The position numbers and the translations under genes are program-made. The notes under the pieces are model-generated. The model worked only from the letters and a program-made list of their open reading frames with translations, was not told the origin of the DNA and made no database searches. Shown here in pieces: positions 50,942-61,346 of a stretch of DNA of 64,000 nt. The stretch is taken from positions 154,774 through 218,773 of the forward strand of contig NZ_LMSP01000001.1 in assembly GCF_001429545.1 (NCBI RefSeq), in the 5' to 3' direction. The stretch is from Paenibacillus sp. Soil787. Lineage in GTDB: Bacteria > Bacillota > Bacilli > Paenibacillales > NBRC-103111. Within the stretch, counting starts at the first letter, position 1. Each line of letters begins with the position of its first letter.

Positions 50942-53572
50942 ATGGGGATTGTACAGTCTAATAAGAAGCTGGATGGATTAAGCGAGAAAATATTTTTGGA
51001 TCGTTATGCACTCAAAAATGCGGATACGAGTTTGGCCAAGGTGGGCGATACCGTTCTCGTTTTAACGAAGGATGACCCTAAATTCCCTGCCAAAGAAGTT
51101 GGCGAAATTATCAGTCGTAATGGCAATACCGTTAAAGTAAAGACAAGAAGTGGTGAGACTGTTGAATCCGCAGTTGAAAAGCTCACTTTAAATATTGAGA
51201 AGACACCGGAAGAAATGTGGAACCGCTTGGCAGGTGCAATGGCCTCTGTCGAAGCAACCCCTGAGAAACGTAAAGAATGGACAGATAAATTCAAATATAT
51301 TCTTGATGATTGGAAGCTTGTACCAGGCGGACGTATTGCTGCTGGTGCTGATGCAAGTGATGAACTGACCCTGTTTAACTGCTATGTGATCCCGTCCCCA
51401 CACGATAGCCGAGGCGGAATTATGAGCACACTCTCGGAAATGACGGAAATTATGTCGCGCGGCGGTGGGGTTGGTATCAATCTCTCTTCCCTTCGTCCAC
51501 GTCGATCTGTTGTGAAAGGTGTGAATGGCTCATCCAGCGGTGCTGTTTCTTGGGGTGGTTTGTTCAGTTATACAACAGGCTTAATTGAACAAGGCGGCAG
51601 CCGTCGCGGAGCACTAATGCTCATGATTAACGACTGGCACCCAGATCTTGAGGATTTCATTACGGTGAAATCAACGATGGGTCAAATTACGAATGCGAAT
51701 TTATCCGTTTGTGTAAGCAATGGATTTATGAAAGCCGTTAAAGAAGATCTCGAGTGGGAGCTTGTTTTCCCAGATACAACAGACCCTGATTACAACGATA
51801 AATGGGATGGCAACTTAGATGCTTGGAAAAAGCTTGGTAAATCCGTCAAGCCTTATCGCACAGTAAGAGCACGTGATGTTTGGCATACAATCATTGAGTC
51901 TGCTTGGAAATCAGCTGAGCCTGGTGTTGTATTCCTGGAATACTACAACCAAATGTCCAACAGTTGGTATTTCAATCCGATTATTTGTACGAATCCATGC
52001 GGGGAGCAGGGGCTTCCGGCTTGGGGGGTTTGCAACTTATCTGCTATTAATCTATCTAAGTTTTATGACGCGGAGAAACACGATGTGGATTGGGCAGATT
52101 TGGCCAAAGTCGTTCGTTATTCGACTCGCTTTCTCGATAATGTTATCGATAAGACACCTTATCATTTTGAAGAAAATCGTACGAATCAACAAGGCGAGCG
52201 GCGCGTAGGTTTAGGTACTATGGGCCTTGCTGAACTGATGATTAAATTGGAAGTTCGATATGGAAGTCCGGAATCGCTTGTATTTTTGGACAAAATCTAT
52301 GGCTTTATGGCTAGAGAAGCTTATCTGGCATCGGCTGAAATTGCTGGAGAAAAAGGCTCTTTCAAAGAATTTATTGAAGATAAGTTCCTTGAGAGCGGCT
52401 TTATGAAAAACATGACGAAAGTATTCCCTGAAGTTGGCGAAGCGATCAAGCAAAATGGCATGCGCAACGTAACAGTGATTACCCAAGCTCCTACTGGAAG
52501 TACGGGGACAATGGTGGGTACATCGACTGGTATTGAGCCTTACTTTGCTTTTGAATATTATCGTCAAAGCCGTCTTGGCTTTGATAAACAATATGTGCCG
52601 ATCGCACAGGAGTGGAAAGATGCGAATCCGGGTCAAGAACTGCCGGACTACTTCGTAACCTCCATGACATTGACTGCGGAGGATCATATCCGAGCGCAAG
52701 CTGCGATTCAGACATGGGTTGATAGCTCGATCTCCAAAACAGCGAATTGTCCTGCGGATTTCACCGTGGAAGAAACGAAACGTTTATATGAATTGGCTTT
52801 CGATCTAGGTTGTAAAGGTGTAACCATCTACCGCGATGGCAGCCGAGATGTGCAAGTATTGAGTACAAGCGCGGACAAAAAGGAAGAGAAGAAAGCAGAA
52901 GCAGCTCCAGTGGCTGTTGCCGCGGAAGCTGTGAAAGAAGAAGAGAGCTTAACTAATCTATCAGGTAAACTAGCTGTAGATGTGGATACGAAGACGGAGC
53001 AAGTATTCGATAAACAATACAAGCGCCGTCCGCAAATTCTACGCGGTGCAACGTATAAAGTGAATACCCCGTTCGGGATGGCGTATATCACGATTAATGA
53101 TATGAACGGCACGCCGAGTGAAATCTTCCTCAACGTAGGAAAAGCAGGCTCCGACGTGTTCGCGATGTCCGAAGCACTCGGCCGCGTGTGTTCCTTGTTC
53201 TTGCGTTATGGTGACCACGGCGATAAAGTGAAGCTGCTCGTGAAGCACTTGAAAGGCATTGGCGGTTCCGGCGCCATTGGCTTCGGCAACAACCGCGTCG
53301 AGTCTATCGCAGACGCAGTTGCCAAAGCGCTCGAGCAGCATGACGAAGTGATGAACGAGCAAGACGACGCGCGGAACTACGTGACCGCGACGAGTGAAGT
53401 GCTGGATGCGCCAGCACCAGCACCTGTAGTGGAAGCGGGGCACACGGGTCACAGCGGCAGCACGGCTAACGCTGCGCCGAAGGACCTGTGCCCGTCGTGT
53501 GGTTCCGCTTCGCTGGTGAACAGCGAAGGGTGTAAGAATTGCGTCAACTGCGGATACAGCAGGTGTTCGTAG
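50942..53572 (+). CDS. nrdJ: Adenosylcobalamin-dependent ribonucleotide reductase (class II)
   Basis: An 876-residue enzyme. Visible features: LVPGGRIAAGADASDELTLF then NCYV (first active-site Cys), SRGGGVGINLSSLRPR, CTNPCGEQGLPAWGVCNLSA (active-site Cys and Glu), APTGSTGTMVGTSTGIEP, and a C-terminal extension ending in a CPSC..CKNCVNCGY zinc-ribbon that reloads the active-site thiols. It reduces ribonucleotides using an adenosyl radical from B12. GGGAGGGAATTATGG precedes ATG 50942. Two NrdR boxes lie upstream; I saw no cobalamin riboswitch. Confidence 0.95.
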   Translation: MGIVQSNKKLDGLSEKIFLDRYALKNADTSLAKVGDTVLVLTKDDPKFPAKEVGEIISRNGNTVKVKTRSGETVESAVEKLTLNIEKTPEEMWNRLAGAMASVEATPEKRKEWTDKFKYILDDWKLVPGGRIAAGADASDELTLFNCYVIPSPHDSRGGIMSTLSEMTEIMSRGGGVGINLSSLRPRRSVVKGVNGSSSGAVSWGGLFSYTTGLIEQGGSRRGALMLMINDWHPDLEDFITVKSTMGQITNANLSVCVSNGFMKAVKEDLEWELVFPDTTDPDYNDKWDGNLDAWKKLGKSVKPYRTVRARDVWHTIIESAWKSAEPGVVFLEYYNQMSNSWYFNPIICTNPCGEQGLPAWGVCNLSAINLSKFYDAEKHDVDWADLAKVVRYSTRFLDNVIDKTPYHFEENRTNQQGERRVGLGTMGLAELMIKLEVRYGSPESLVFLDKIYGFMAREAYLASAEIAGEKGSFKEFIEDKFLESGFMKNMTKVFPEVGEAIKQNGMRNVTVITQAPTGSTGTMVGTSTGIEPYFAFEYYRQSRLGFDKQYVPIAQEWKDANPGQELPDYFVTSMTLTAEDHIRAQAAIQTWVDSSISKTANCPADFTVEETKRLYELAFDLGCKGVTIYRDGSRDVQVLSTSADKKEEKKAEAAPVAVAAEAVKEEESLTNLSGKLAVDVDTKTEQVFDKQYKRRPQILRGATYKVNTPFGMAYITINDMNGTPSEIFLNVGKAGSDVFAMSEALGRVCSLFLRYGDHGDKVKLLVKHLKGIGGSGAIGFGNNRVESIADAVAKALEQHDEVMNEQDDARNYVTATSEVLDAPAPAPVVEAGHTGHSGSTANAAPKDLCPSCGSASLVNSEGCKNCVNCGYSRCS

Positions 53573-53577
53573 GAAAG

Positions 53578-53605
53578 AGCCAGGGCGGGAGCCCTGGTTT
53601 TTTTG
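53578..53605 (+). terminator. Terminator of nrdJ
   Basis: CCAGGGC-GGGA-GCCCTGG followed by TTTTTTTG. Confidence 0.9.
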
Positions 53606-53781
53606 TTATTTTTCATAAATAACTGTAAATGTTTCAAAATTTGTTGCAGTTTTTGTTTCAAAAATAAAGATATGCAAGTAAATGCATGAATATACATCGA
53701 ATAACTCAATGTTGCTGAGTATCTGGGACTTCACCAGAGTTATGTAGGACAAATTTGAGTAATTGAGAAATGTCATAATAG

Positions 53782-53832
53782 AAAACGAAATGCCACTCAC
53801 TCATAGAAAATGAGAAGTGTCGTTTCGTTTTT
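53782..53832. terminator. Orphan terminator-like hairpin
   Basis: AAAACGAAATGCCACT with CTCAT/ATGAG inside and AAGTGTCGTTTCGTTTTT after. No gene ends directly before it; 53606-53970 shows no coding region. Confidence 0.6.
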
Positions 53833-53899
53833 CCATTTACGGTAGGTATAGCAAATTCTAGGTTGAGTTAGACGCAATAAATAGAAATAATAATTTTTT

Positions 53900-53940
53900 A
53901 TATAAATCAATAAAAAACAATGTTTTTTATTGATTTATAT
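53900..53940. repeat. Perfect 20 bp palindrome
   Basis: Arms 53900-53919 and 53921-53940 are exact complements around one A (core AAATCAATAAAAAAC / GTTTTTTATTGATTT). There is no T-run beyond it on either strand, so it looks more like a binding site or cruciform than a terminator. Related half-sites occur at 57627. Confidence 0.8.
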
Positions 53941-53970
53941 GTGGGTGATGGAATTGTGAGGAACTTACCC

Positions 53971-54834
53971 TTACATCAGTTTCATATTCTGTATAAAATC
54001 TACAAAAGCATTAATTAGTGATATTTGCAAAGATTCCTTTCGATAAATCATCCATGATTTACGCAAGATAGGCTCCCCGTAATTAGTCCTTAGTTGTATA
54101 CGATGCAAGTGTTCATTATCTCCTAAGACGATGTTGGGAAGTATCGCGTACCCAAATCCGCTGGATACCATCTCTTTGCATGTTTCCATATGATCTACTT
54201 CCATTGTTACTGTTGGTGGTACTGAGTACGTCTCCTTCCACCAATTATCAAATACATTTTCTAAGGACAAGTCCGTTTTATAACTGATTCTAGGTAATTT
54301 TGGCAGATCGTTTAATGAGATCTCTCTGTTCGATACAATCCAAATATTCTCTGTCATAATTAGATGTTTTTCTTCGGGCCAATTATAATCTCCTCGAATA
54401 AATCCGATATGGACATCCTGCTTATATACCGAATTTATTAATTCTGAGCTGCGGTTTGAAGTTACTTTAAACTCAACATCGGGGTATTCAGTATGGAATT
54501 TTTTTAACATTCCTGGGAGTTTGTAACGTCCTAGACTGCTTGCAGTACCGATTTTTAGTGTACCAGATATTTTATTATCCATACTTAATAAATGCTCTTT
54601 TGTTTTTTGTAATTGCTGTAGAAGATCCTTTGCATATCTCACCAAATATTCACCCTGAGGCGTAAATTCTATACCTCTTCTTCCCCGGTACATGATTTTG
54701 ATCCCAAATTGCTTTTCTAATTGTTGAATACGGTAACTTAAAGAAGGTTGAGATACGTATAAAAGCTCAGCAGTTTTTGTTAAATTTTGGTGTTCGAAAA
54801 GTGTTTGTAATAACATGCAGTCTCTTTCTTCCAT
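53971..54834 (-). CDS. LysR family transcriptional regulator
   Basis: A 287-residue regulator: N-terminal winged helix (LLYVSQPSLSYRIQQLEKQF, ~22-41) and a two-lobed ligand-binding domain (GTLKIGTASSLGRYKLPGML starting ~88). It diverges from a decayed ABC transporter and precedes the carboxylate cluster, which it may control. The ATG after GAGTGATTTTATT is chosen; ATG 15 nt upstream is possible. AT-rich dyads (AATCAAATAATTTTATCGAT) lie in its promoter region. Confidence 0.85.
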   Translation of the reverse strand: MEERDCMLLQTLFEHQNLTKTAELLYVSQPSLSYRIQQLEKQFGIKIMYRGRRGIEFTPQGEYLVRYAKDLLQQLQKTKEHLLSMDNKISGTLKIGTASSLGRYKLPGMLKKFHTEYPDVEFKVTSNRSSELINSVYKQDVHIGFIRGDYNWPEEKHLIMTENIWIVSNREISLNDLPKLPRISYKTDLSLENVFDNWWKETYSVPPTVTMEVDHMETCKEMVSSGFGYAILPNIVLGDNEHLHRIQLRTNYGEPILRKSWMIYRKESLQISLINAFVDFIQNMKLM

Positions 54835-55096
54835 AATAAAATCACTCATTTCATGAAAATAGTATGGTTTAATTTTAAACACAAGTGGAGTTAGGAATCA
54901 AATAATTTTATCGATTATTATAAATTTTAACACTTTGTTTTATTCCATGGAACATGGTAATTTAATTTTACAGAGCCATAAATGGCTTTTAGCAAGCAGC
55001 ATCTTATTATAGCAAACCTAATTCAAGCGAGAAGAAAGTAGGGGGAGCAATGGCCTTAATACAGTAGGGCAAGTTTAGAGAAATTATAAGCATACA

Positions 55097-55422
55097 ATCC
55101 AGAGACCCTATTGATGGATGAGCCATTTGGGGCTTTGGACGCTCAGATGCGCTTGATTCTGCAAGATAAATTATTGGAAATTTGGAAAGAAACCCAAAAA
55201 ACAGTCATCTCTGTTACACACGATCATGATGAGGCGGTGACTTTGGGTGACCGAGTAGGGGTATTTAGCAAACTGCCTGGAACCATTAAATTTATGGAGA
55301 ATATCAACATATCGAGGCCCAGAGACGTTATGAATACACGCTTTTTAGACGAGTTTACGAAAGCGTATTCAAAACTATGGAATGCACTTAAAGATGAATT
55401 TGAAATGGAGGTACGCAGATGA
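55097..55422 (+). pseudogene. ABC transporter ATP-binding protein, C-terminal part only
   Basis: About 105 residues starting at Walker B: LLMDEPFGALDAQMRLILQD, then VISVTHDHDEAVTLGDRVGV and a tail typical of nitrate/sulfonate/taurine (SsuB/TauB) ATPases. The Walker A and signature-motif regions are absent; upstream sequence is unrelated AT-rich DNA. The gene is a deletion remnant and cannot bind ATP on its own. It is followed directly by a decayed permease gene. Confidence 0.8.
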
Positions 55423-55843
55423 ATTCAGCAAGAGTGTCGGATAGCCGGATTGGAGTGGACATGCACCTGGCAAATCATTCATTCATAATAAAAAGTGTGT
55501 TGGATTCTTTAAGTTATCATCGATCCGCCTAGTACTATTAATTATATTATTGGTAAGTTGGCAGTACGGATCCGGGAGATTTATTGATAAATTTTGGATT
55601 AGTACGCCACTTGATTTATTGAAATCGCTTGCAAAAAACGGGGGAGTTATTTTTCCATTTGGCAATAACCGCTGAGGAGACCCCTGCTAGGTTTTTTCAT
55701 CGGCGCTTTAAGCGGCGGAATCGTAGGTATTTTTCTGGGGCGATGGACGTTTGGTGCCAAAATCTTCGAGCCATTCATTATGGCGCTATATAGTTTAGTT
55801 TACCTAAAGAAACCTTGGCCCCTTTATTTAAACAAGAATTAAG
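55419..55843 (+). pseudogene. ABC transporter permease (SsuC/TauC-like), frameshifted and truncated
   Basis: Fragments in different frames read LVLLIILLVSWQYGSGRFID, STPLDLLKSLAKNG, HLAITAEETPARFFIGALSG, then GIVGIFLGRWTFGAKIFEPF and IMALYSL, the first half of a SsuC/TauC-type permease. Stops and frameshifts interrupt it and the EAA loop and following helices are missing. With the ATPase remnant it marks an eroded uptake system of the nitrate/sulfonate/taurine type. 55844-56054 contains no gene. Confidence 0.7.
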
Positions 55844-56054
55844 GGGGTCATCATGAAGGTTTTATACTTATTTAGGCGCAGACTTTTTGGGCTTCATAAA
55901 TTTGGAATATTAGAGATTTAAAATTTCTATTAAATACGATAAAAAATGCATATTTTTTTTATAACAATTCTGATGGTAAAGTTAAGTTGTTGCTCCCGGG
56001 TGAATGCTGAAGGCTTAGACTACAAATTATATGACTACGATGGAGGAAAGAAAA

Positions 56055-57455
56055 TTGAATATCATCCAAAATGAAAGCGGAAACAATATTTCAAGCCGTC
56101 TAGATCATCTACCGATTACAAGTATTCATAAAAAAGTTATAGCGGCTCTGGCTATTGTTTATTTCTTTGAGTTTGCCGACCTCAATACGTTTTCTTACGT
56201 TGCACCTGCATTAAAAAAACATTGGGGAATGTCCGTGAGCACGATTGGCATTGTTACATCTTGTTCTTTTTTGGGAATGTTTCTTGGTTCTGCATTCGGT
56301 GGATGGGTAGCCGATAGATTTGGGAGAAGAAATGCCATTATTACAAACACTATGTTTTTCTCTATTCTTTCTTTATTAACAGCTTTTGCTTGGGATCCGG
56401 TTTCGCTAGGCGTCTTGCGGTTTTTAACAGGTATGGGAGCCTCAGCCGCTCTTGTAAACGCAAATACTTATATCAGTGAATTTTTCCCTTCTGCTTCTCG
56501 CGGCAAATACCAAGGTATAACGATTGCGGTGGGGTTACTCGGAATTCCTTTAACTGCTTGGGCTTCGAGTTATTTCGTTACTTTAGGACCGGATGGATGG
56601 AGGTACGTGTTCGCGTGGGGTGCGTTAGGGCTACTCTCAATTTTCTTTCTTCGTAAGCTTGTAGAAATACCCCGATGGCACTTTGCCCGCGGAGATTTTA
56701 CAAAAGCAGAAGCCATTATGCAGAGAATCGAGGATACTGTTCGCCTGGAAAAGGGAGAATTGCCTACTATTACTGAAGTTATCCTTAAGCCAAAGGCACA
56801 ATTGAAAACAGGTTCTCTTATCGAATTGTTTAAAGGGAAATACCTTGGCAGAACGTCGATTCTGACTTTAACGTGGATTTTCCAAACTATCGGTTTCTAC
56901 GGATTTTCCTCCTGGGTCCCAACACTACTCGTACAGCACGGTATCGAATTGAACAAATCATTAGTTTACAGTTCTTTAATTACGATTGGTGCACCGTTAG
57001 GCGCTTTAGTAGGCGCTTTTATTTCAGACCGTTTCGAACGAAAGTGGAATTTGGCCGTATCGTCCATAGTAATTGCAATTTGTGTCCTTTTATACGGAAT
57101 GACTTTTAACCCTGTGTTTCTAATATCATTTGGATTTTTAGTTAATCTAGTGGAGAGAGTATTCTCTTCGAATTTATACACGTATACCTCCGAATTATAC
57201 CCTACTGAGATAAGAGCTACAGGATATGGTTTTACTTATGGTATCGGCAGAGTTTCAAATGTTTTGGGACCAATCGTTATAAGTTATTTTATCATTCACT
57301 TAGGGAATATGAGTGTCTTTTCTTTAATCGCCGCCACTTGGATCGGTTCAGCCGTGGCACTTAGTTTCGGTCCTAAGACCAATAAGCGTAATCTGGACGA
57401 GATCAATAGTGATGATCCGATAAAGGTTCAACAGTCGTCAGTAACTGTGAAATAA
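56055..57455 (+). CDS. MFS transporter, metabolite:H+ symporter type
   Basis: A 466-residue 12-helix MFS protein with the loop 2-3 motif GGWVADRFGRRNAIITN (~80) and a second copy FISDRFERKWNLA (~330), as in aromatic-acid/carboxylate and sugar-type H+ symporters. TTG 56055 is chosen because GGAGG lies 8 nt upstream inside an apparent ATG-started frame beginning at 56031. It likely imports an organic acid for the downstream isomerase and malic enzyme; this is inferred from context. Confidence 0.8.
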   Translation: MNIIQNESGNNISSRLDHLPITSIHKKVIAALAIVYFFEFADLNTFSYVAPALKKHWGMSVSTIGIVTSCSFLGMFLGSAFGGWVADRFGRRNAIITNTMFFSILSLLTAFAWDPVSLGVLRFLTGMGASAALVNANTYISEFFPSASRGKYQGITIAVGLLGIPLTAWASSYFVTLGPDGWRYVFAWGALGLLSIFFLRKLVEIPRWHFARGDFTKAEAIMQRIEDTVRLEKGELPTITEVILKPKAQLKTGSLIELFKGKYLGRTSILTLTWIFQTIGFYGFSSWVPTLLVQHGIELNKSLVYSSLITIGAPLGALVGAFISDRFERKWNLAVSSIVIAICVLLYGMTFNPVFLISFGFLVNLVERVFSSNLYTYTSELYPTEIRATGYGFTYGIGRVSNVLGPIVISYFIIHLGNMSVFSLIAATWIGSAVALSFGPKTNKRNLDEINSDDPIKVQQSSVTVK

Positions 57456-57754
57456 TTATAAAGACGATATAAAGGCGCTGCAGCAAGGTAGAGCTTTGTA
57501 TCGTCTTTTTTTGGGTCAGCCTAGCTCCAATTCGTTATTACTTTTATTTCCACATCGGGGTTTCTAAGATGAAATTACTTGAGAATACCGAGCAGCACAT
57601 ATTAAGTAATGTTTCCTTAAACTTAGAAATCAATATTTTTTATTGAATATTATAAAAAAACAATATTTTATTTATTTCTAACGTTCTAATACATTTAAAT
57701 CTGTAAGTCAAAAGAATTATCAAACAGAAATGTTTTATTAAGGAGTGGTACGTG

Positions 57755-58912
57755 ATGAACGATTTCGGACAAATGATAAAAATCCCGACAACCATCATGA
57801 GGGGAGGTACAAGCAAAGGTCTGATCTTACGAAAATACGATCTCCCTTCCAATCCGGACCAAAGGGATAAATTGATTTTGAGAATGTTCGGTAGTCCGGA
57901 CAGCAGTCAAATCGATGGGTTGGGCGGGGGAACAAGTTTGACGAGTAAGCTAGCGATCGTAGGTCCGCCCTCGCGGCCCGGAGCACATATCGATTATACC
58001 TTTGGTCAAGTCAGTGTCGAAAACCATGTCATCGATTATAGAGTGACCTGTGGAAATTTAGTTACGGCAGTAGGACTTTATGCTGCTGAAGAAGGATTTG
58101 TCCCATTAACGGAACCTGTTACAGCGGTCCATATTTATAATACGAATATCGATAAAATCATTGTAGCCGAAATACCAGTAGCTAATGGACAAATCATCTA
58201 TGATGGGGATTTCTCCATTGATGGTGTACCCGGCGTATCCTCGAAGATCATGCTGAACTTTTTGAATTCGGGAGGTACCTTTACAGGAAATACTTTACCA
58301 ACAGGCAATGCTAAGGATACGGTTCAAATTGACGACGGCAGGAGATTTGAAGTTAGTATTGTTGATTGCGCCAATACGATTGTCATTGTCAGGGCTGAGG
58401 ATGTAGGAGCCAAGGGGACGGAGTTGCAGCAAGAGGTTAATCAAAACACGGAACTGCTGGATACGTTAGAAAAAATAAGAGTGCAGGGCGGCATCCTCGC
58501 TGGGCTCATTAAACCGGGAGAGGTCGTTAAACCATCTACTCACGCCTTACCGAAGATCATCATGGTTACTGCTGCTACAGATTATGTAACCCTGACGAAT
58601 AGAGAAATTAAACAGGGGGAAGTCGACATTATTTCTCGGTATATGACTATGGGTGCTTTGCATAAAGCACATGCAGTGAGCGGAGCTATGGCATTAGCAA
58701 CTGCGTGTAAAATTCCGGGAACTCTTCCTTTCGAGATTGCACCCCCGAGATCCGGCGTAAGGATAGGACACCCATCAGGTACAATGTACGTCGAGACCAA
58801 AGTGGAGTACGAGGACTTAGAGTGGAATGTGGTCCGCGCCGCTTGTGGGAGGACCGCAAGAAGGCTAATGGACGGATACTCGTATGTACCTGCCTCTGTG
58901 TTAGGTGCTTAG
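57755..58912 (+). CDS. PrpF family isomerase (aconitate/oxalomesaconate-type)
   Basis: A 385-residue protein of the PrpF/DUF453 fold (two diaminopimelate-epimerase-like halves): IPTTIMRGGTSKGLILRKYD (~10-29), DGLGGGTSLTSKLAIVGPPS (~57-76), TCGNLVTAVGLYA (~105) with the catalytic Cys, and PPRSGVRIGHPSGTM (~335). Members isomerise aconitate isomers or tautomerise 4-oxalomesaconate. AAGGAG lies 9 nt before ATG 57755. It sits between two MFS transporters and before a malic enzyme, so a tricarboxylate or related acid is the likely substrate. Confidence 0.85.
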   Translation: MNDFGQMIKIPTTIMRGGTSKGLILRKYDLPSNPDQRDKLILRMFGSPDSSQIDGLGGGTSLTSKLAIVGPPSRPGAHIDYTFGQVSVENHVIDYRVTCGNLVTAVGLYAAEEGFVPLTEPVTAVHIYNTNIDKIIVAEIPVANGQIIYDGDFSIDGVPGVSSKIMLNFLNSGGTFTGNTLPTGNAKDTVQIDDGRRFEVSIVDCANTIVIVRAEDVGAKGTELQQEVNQNTELLDTLEKIRVQGGILAGLIKPGEVVKPSTHALPKIIMVTAATDYVTLTNREIKQGEVDIISRYMTMGALHKAHAVSGAMALATACKIPGTLPFEIAPPRSGVRIGHPSGTMYVETKVEYEDLEWNVVRAACGRTARRLMDGYSYVPASVLGA

Positions 58913-58929
58913 AAGTAAAGGTGAACGAT

Positions 58930-60063
58930 ATGGTATTAAGAGTTGTCATCATCATCACAATAGGATTTCAAGTCATGTTGAATATCACCAGACCTGTTGT
59001 CACCTTATTTGCTTCCCATTTGGGCGCTAATACATTTGAAATTGGTATGGTAACAGCTTTTTACGCATTCTTTCCGCTATTTTTCGCCATTTATGCAGGT
59101 AAAATCTCCGATTATGTAGGCGATCGGTTACCAATTATTCTGGGCACAGTCGGTATGACGGTAGGGATGGCGTTCCCTTTTTGTTATCCGTCCATGTGGT
59201 CCCTATACACATCCCAAGCCATAATAGGCGTTTCGCAGCTTTTTATAAATATTTCACTCCAAAACGTGCTAGGCAACGCTGCAACCCCCAAGAATCGAGA
59301 TCAATATTTCAGCATATTTAGCATGGCGATGTCATTGGGTAGCGTCATAGGTCCGGTTGTTGGAGGATATCTGGTTGAACATTTTTCTTATACGTTTGCT
59401 TTTCTCGTTTCTATGTTCACTGGATTGATACCGATTGCGATTTCATTCTTTATACCTGTCATTATTAGAAAGAACGAACAATCGGATCATGCCTTTTCCG
59501 GTTCTATGAGTTTATTGAAAATACCAATTTTAAGGAAAGCTTTGGTTTCAAGTGCACTTGTTTTGTATTCTCGAGATATTTTCGTAGCATATTTTCCGTT
59601 GTTTGCTAAGCAACAGAATATTTTACCGAGTGTTATTGGATGGATTATAGCCATTCAGGGAATAAGTATGGTCGCAGTCCGGTTTTTCTTGCCTAAACTT
59701 ATTATGATCTTTGGTCGGAACCGAATCTTATTAGCCTCCATCTTTACTGCAGGAATTTCATTTTTCCTGGTCCCATTTACAAGTCATTTTTATTTTTTCT
59801 GTGTGTTGAGCACATTTATGGGGGCGGGTCTGGGGTGCGGTCAACCGCTTTCGATGACTACGACCTACAATGCTTCTCCAAAAATGAGAACAGGCGAAGT
59901 TCTAGGGCTCCGATTAGCGTCGAACCGGCTATCACAATTGATAGCCCCACTCTTTTTCGGTTTAGTAGGTTCGTCGGTTGGGCTTGTCTCAGTGTTTTAT
60001 GTCAGCAGTGCACTGCTAATCGGTGGAGCGTATCTGACCAGATCCAGCGCAGATGAACAGTGA
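58930..60063 (+). CDS. MFS transporter
   Basis: A 377-residue protein with about 11-12 helices, starting MVLRVVIIITIGFQVMLNIT and carrying the GKISDYVGDRLPIILG loop (~55) and VIGPVVGGYLVEHF (~140). It is of the DHA1-like drug or metabolite exporter type. AGGTGAACGAT precedes ATG 58930, 17 nt after the isomerase stop, so it is probably co-transcribed. Substrate unknown. Confidence 0.8.
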   Translation: MVLRVVIIITIGFQVMLNITRPVVTLFASHLGANTFEIGMVTAFYAFFPLFFAIYAGKISDYVGDRLPIILGTVGMTVGMAFPFCYPSMWSLYTSQAIIGVSQLFINISLQNVLGNAATPKNRDQYFSIFSMAMSLGSVIGPVVGGYLVEHFSYTFAFLVSMFTGLIPIAISFFIPVIIRKNEQSDHAFSGSMSLLKIPILRKALVSSALVLYSRDIFVAYFPLFAKQQNILPSVIGWIIAIQGISMVAVRFFLPKLIMIFGRNRILLASIFTAGISFFLVPFTSHFYFFCVLSTFMGAGLGCGQPLSMTTTYNASPKMRTGEVLGLRLASNRLSQLIAPLFFGLVGSSVGLVSVFYVSSALLIGGAYLTRSSADEQ

Positions 60064-60117
60064 GAGCAATTATCGGACTGAATTTGAAAGTTAATTTTTT
60101 GAGGGTAGGTAATTGGG

Positions 60118-61327
60118 ATGAATAACTTTGGCGGTAAAAGTATTATTTTAAGATTGGAACTCTATACAGAGCAAATTAATTTCGGACAAGTCATAACAGA
60201 AATAAACGAAAATGGTGGAGATGTAATAGCTATTGATGTTTTCCAAATGGGAGAAGATTCAACCATTCGTGATATCACAGTTACAGTCTCAGATCAAAAG
60301 CATATCGAACAAATTGTTATTGCTATCAAAAATTTAGTTGGCGTCCGACTAGTTCATGTTTCTGATAGGACATTTCTTCTTCATTTGGGCGGGAAAATAG
60401 AAACAAAATTGAAAGTACCTATTCAAAATCGGGAAGATTTATCGCGTGTGTATACGCCTGACGTTGCACGGGTTTGCATGGCTATTCATGAAAAGCAAGA
60501 AAACGCTTATAACCTTACTATAAAAAGAAACACTGTTGCTGTCGTATCGGATGGAAGTGCTGTCCTGGGATTAGGTAACATTGGCCCATATTCGGCTATG
60601 CCTGTTATGGAAGGGAAATCCATGTTGTTTAAGCAGTTTGCCGATGTGGATTCTTTTCCAATTTGTTTAAATACACAGAATGTTGAAGAAATCATAGCTA
60701 CTATTAAACATATATCGCCTGCATTCGGCGGCATTAACTTAGAGGACATATCCTCGCCCAGATGCTTTAGGCGTTGATCGGGAAGGCGCCCTTATTGAAG
60801 GCAGCAAATTTGAAAATCCAATGTGGGAGTGGTATGCCAAACATACAAACCGCAATCTAAGTTTGGGTTCATTACATGATGTGATTGAAGGCGCTGATGT
60901 ATTTATAGGGTTATCTCGCGGCGGAGTTTTAAAGAGAGAAGATGTACAGAAAATGGCGCCGCACCCCATTGTTTTTTGTATGGCTAATCCTACACCGGAA
61001 ATTCTTCCCGAAGAAATAGAGGATATTGCCGCAGTAATTGCAACCGGTAGATCCGATTATCCAAATCAAATAAATAATGTATTATGTTTTCCTGGTATAT
61101 TTCGAGGGGCGCTTGATTGCCGGGCAACAACGATTAACGAGGAAATGAAGCTTGCTGCCGCCCAGGCTATTGCATCAGTAATTCCCGATAAAGCTCTTAA
61201 TAAGCTATATATTATTCCAAGTGTGTTTAACCAGGATGTAGTAAAACTCATAAGGGACAGCGTAATTAAAGCAGCTGTTCAGACCGGAGTTGCCCGTAGA
61301 AATCCGAAAGAGTATGGAAAAGCATAA
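60118..61327 (+). pseudogene. NAD-malic enzyme with internal deletion and frameshift
   Basis: The first 219 codons give an ACT-like N-terminus, then a malic enzyme domain: YTPDVARVC (catalytic Tyr), GLGNIGPYSAMPVMEGKSML (catalytic Lys) and GGINLEDISSPRCF (metal ligands). The frame then stops. Reading resumes in another frame with EGADVFIGLSRGGVLKREDV, GRSDYPNQINNVLCFPGIFR and a normal C-terminus. About 75 residues, including the DDQHGTA metal Asp and the NAD-binding GxGxxG, are missing at ~60760. The enzyme cannot be functional. Confidence 0.85.
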
Positions 61328-61346
61328 CTGAAGGATGTGAATTCAT

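Noticed and set aside
53900..53940. Perfect palindrome as terminator of the LysR gene
   Set aside because: No T-run follows on the minus strand, so termination is not supported.
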